A stretch of DNA of 64,000 nt from Roseobacter sp. (lineage in GTDB: Bacteria > Pseudomonadota > Alphaproteobacteria > Rhodobacterales > Rhodobacteraceae): contig PCCY01000035.1 in assembly GCA_002731875.1 (NCBI GenBank), positions 1-64,000 of the forward strand, read 5' to 3'. The translations under genes were made by a program, and so were the position numbers. Under the pieces are notes generated by a model, which was given only the letters and a program-made list of their open reading frames with translations, did not search any database and was not told where the DNA came from. Positions 62,923 to 64,000 of this stretch are shown here, one piece after another. Numbering within the stretch: position 1 is the first letter of the stretch; each line of letters begins with the position of its first letter.

Positions 62923-64000
62923 TCAGGCCCCTTGCGGCGCGACGCGCCAGCTGTTTGAATAGACGTTTACGCCCGCAGGATCGAAAACAATGCGGTTCAT
63001 ATCGGGTGAAATCTCGGCACCTTCTTCGGCTATCACGTTGATTGCAGTCCCCTTGAAGTCAGTGCGCACAATCTTGTGTCGTCCCACGTCTTCGACCCGC
63101 TTGACAGTGACCGGCAGCCCGACATCGCCGGATGCAAGCGTCGTAAATTCTGGCCGCACGCCGACTTCTACTTTGCCTGTCGGGGTCCCGAATCCCTGCC
63201 CAAGCGAGATTTCGGTCCCGTCGATCACTGCCTTGTCGCCCGTCACGGATGCATCCAGCACGTTCATGCCGGGTGAGCCGATGAAATAGCCGACAAAAGT
63301 ATGCTGCGGCGTCTCGAACAGTTCTTGGGGTGTGCCCATCTGCACCACGCGGCCGTCATACATGACGACAACCTTATCAGCGAAAGTCAGTGCCTCGGTC
63401 TGGTCGTGGGTCACATAGATCATCGTGTGACCGAATTCATGGTGAAGCGATTTCAGCTGCGTGCGCAGCTCCCACTTCATATGGGGGTCGATCACGGTCA
63501 GCGGCTCGTCAAACAGCAGCGCGTTCACGTCTTCACGCACCATCCCCCGCCCGAGCGATATCTTCTGCTTGGCGTCCGCCGTCAGCCCGCGCGCCTTGCG
63601 GTTCAGCATGTCTTCCATGCCGATCATCGTGGCAATTTGCTGAACGCGCTCGGCAACATAGGCAGCATCGGCACCCCTGTTGCGCAGGGGGAACGCCAGA
63701 TTATCACGGACAGTCATCGTGTCGTAAACAACCGGAAACTGAAAAACCTGCGCGATGTTTCGCTGGGTCGTGGGCTCATGGGTGACATCACGGTCGTTGA
63801 ACAGGATGCGCCCTTGGCTGGGATGCAGCAGGCCCGAAATGATGTTTAGCAACGTGGATTTTCCACAACCCGACGCCCCGAGCAGCGCGTAGGCCTCACC
63901 GTCCACCCAGTCGTGGTTCAGCTCTTTCAACGCGAAATCATCTTCGCTCTTGGGGTTGGGCAGATATGAATGCGCCAGATTGTCGAGGGTTATTTTTGCC
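62923..64000 (-). CDS. glpT: Glycerol ABC transporter ATPase (start just outside window)
   Basis: About 359 residues. The frame is open to the window edge; the first full codon is Ala (AKITLDNLAHSYLPNPKSED), and the G at 64000 would be the last base of an ATG two bases beyond. Walker A GASGCGKSTLLNII, Walker B LLFDEPLTVIDP, H-loop YVTHDQTEAL and a C-terminal TOBE region are clear. The signature is atypical (LTADAKQKISLGRG), as is usual in GlpS/GlpT. By position next to glpP it is glpT. Not the GlpT antiporter of E. coli. Confidence 0.9.
   Translation of the reverse strand, partial: AKITLDNLAHSYLPNPKSEDDFALKELNHDWVDGEAYALLGASGCGKSTLLNIISGLLHPSQGRILFNDRDVTHEPTTQRNIAQVFQFPVVYDTMTVRDNLAFPLRNRGADAAYVAERVQQIATMIGMEDMLNRKARGLTADAKQKISLGRGMVREDVNALLFDEPLTVIDPHMKWELRTQLKSLHHEFGHTMIYVTHDQTEALTFADKVVVMYDGRVVQMGTPQELFETPQHTFVGYFIGSPGMNVLDASVTGDKAVIDGTEISLGQGFGTPTGKVEVGVRPEFTTLASGDVGLPVTVKRVEDVGRHKIVRTDFKGTAINVIAEEGAEISPDMNRIVFDPAGVNVYSNSWRVAPQGA

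Overview
The window reads as a chromosomal segment of a marine alphaproteobacterium of the Roseobacter group (Rhodobacterales). This is inferred from the GlpV/GlpU-type glycerol ABC transporter, the AEC-GST and holB-TatD-hydrolase gene strings and the overall protein style; no rRNA or other taxonomic marker is present. Coding density is high, with two tRNA-Ser genes, one IS256-family insertion and one small integrated island.

Layout. 1-8.8 kb: the end of an MHYT-type histidine kinase, then a signalling cluster in which a CHASE2-adenylate cyclase is divergent from an ABC-exporter-like protein that has a cNMP-binding domain but no Walker A motif, and convergent with a beta-barrel/TPR protein plus FecR-domain pair. 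9.2-14.6 kb: a cus-type copper/silver efflux operon (small Cys protein, FixH/YtkA-like protein, CusB, CusA). 15.1-17.6 kb: a CBS-BON protein, a complex hairpin and an IS256-family element (1376 bp, 9-bp target duplication, transposase carrying an early stop). 17.58-23.19 kb: an island bounded by a 14-bp repeat of the tRNA-Ser(UGA) 3' end. It holds a P4-type integrase, regulators, unknown proteins and a Panacea-domain gene overlapping a membrane-protein gene, a candidate toxin-antitoxin pair.

23.5-30.7 kb: housekeeping string (SPOR lipoprotein, D,D-carboxypeptidase, tmk, holB, TatD, metallo-hydrolase, AEC transporter, GST). 30.9-37.4 kb: an envelope-stress style cluster (histidine kinase, response regulator, PepSY protein, DedA-PAP2-LssY fusion, unknown secreted protein, COG4705 membrane protein). 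37.5-41.4 kb: polyamine-type ABC transporter. 42-49.1 kb: two copAB multicopper-oxidase/outer-membrane pairs around a cytochrome b561-like protein. Next come a permease-only ABC paralog of the cNMP-linked protein, a class III aminotransferase, tRNA-Ser(GCU) and a LysR/SDR divergent pair.

55.3-64 kb: a long minus-strand glycerol-use cluster (GlpT ATPase, GlpP, GlpQ, GlpU, GlpV, GlpK, fructose-1,6-bisphosphatase, iron-type alcohol dehydrogenase). It imports glycerol, phosphorylates it and directs carbon into gluconeogenesis.

The most notable candidates for undescribed biology are the cAMP-linked, ATPase-degenerate ABC protein next to a cyclase, its NBD-less paralog, and the Panacea/membrane-protein pair on the island.
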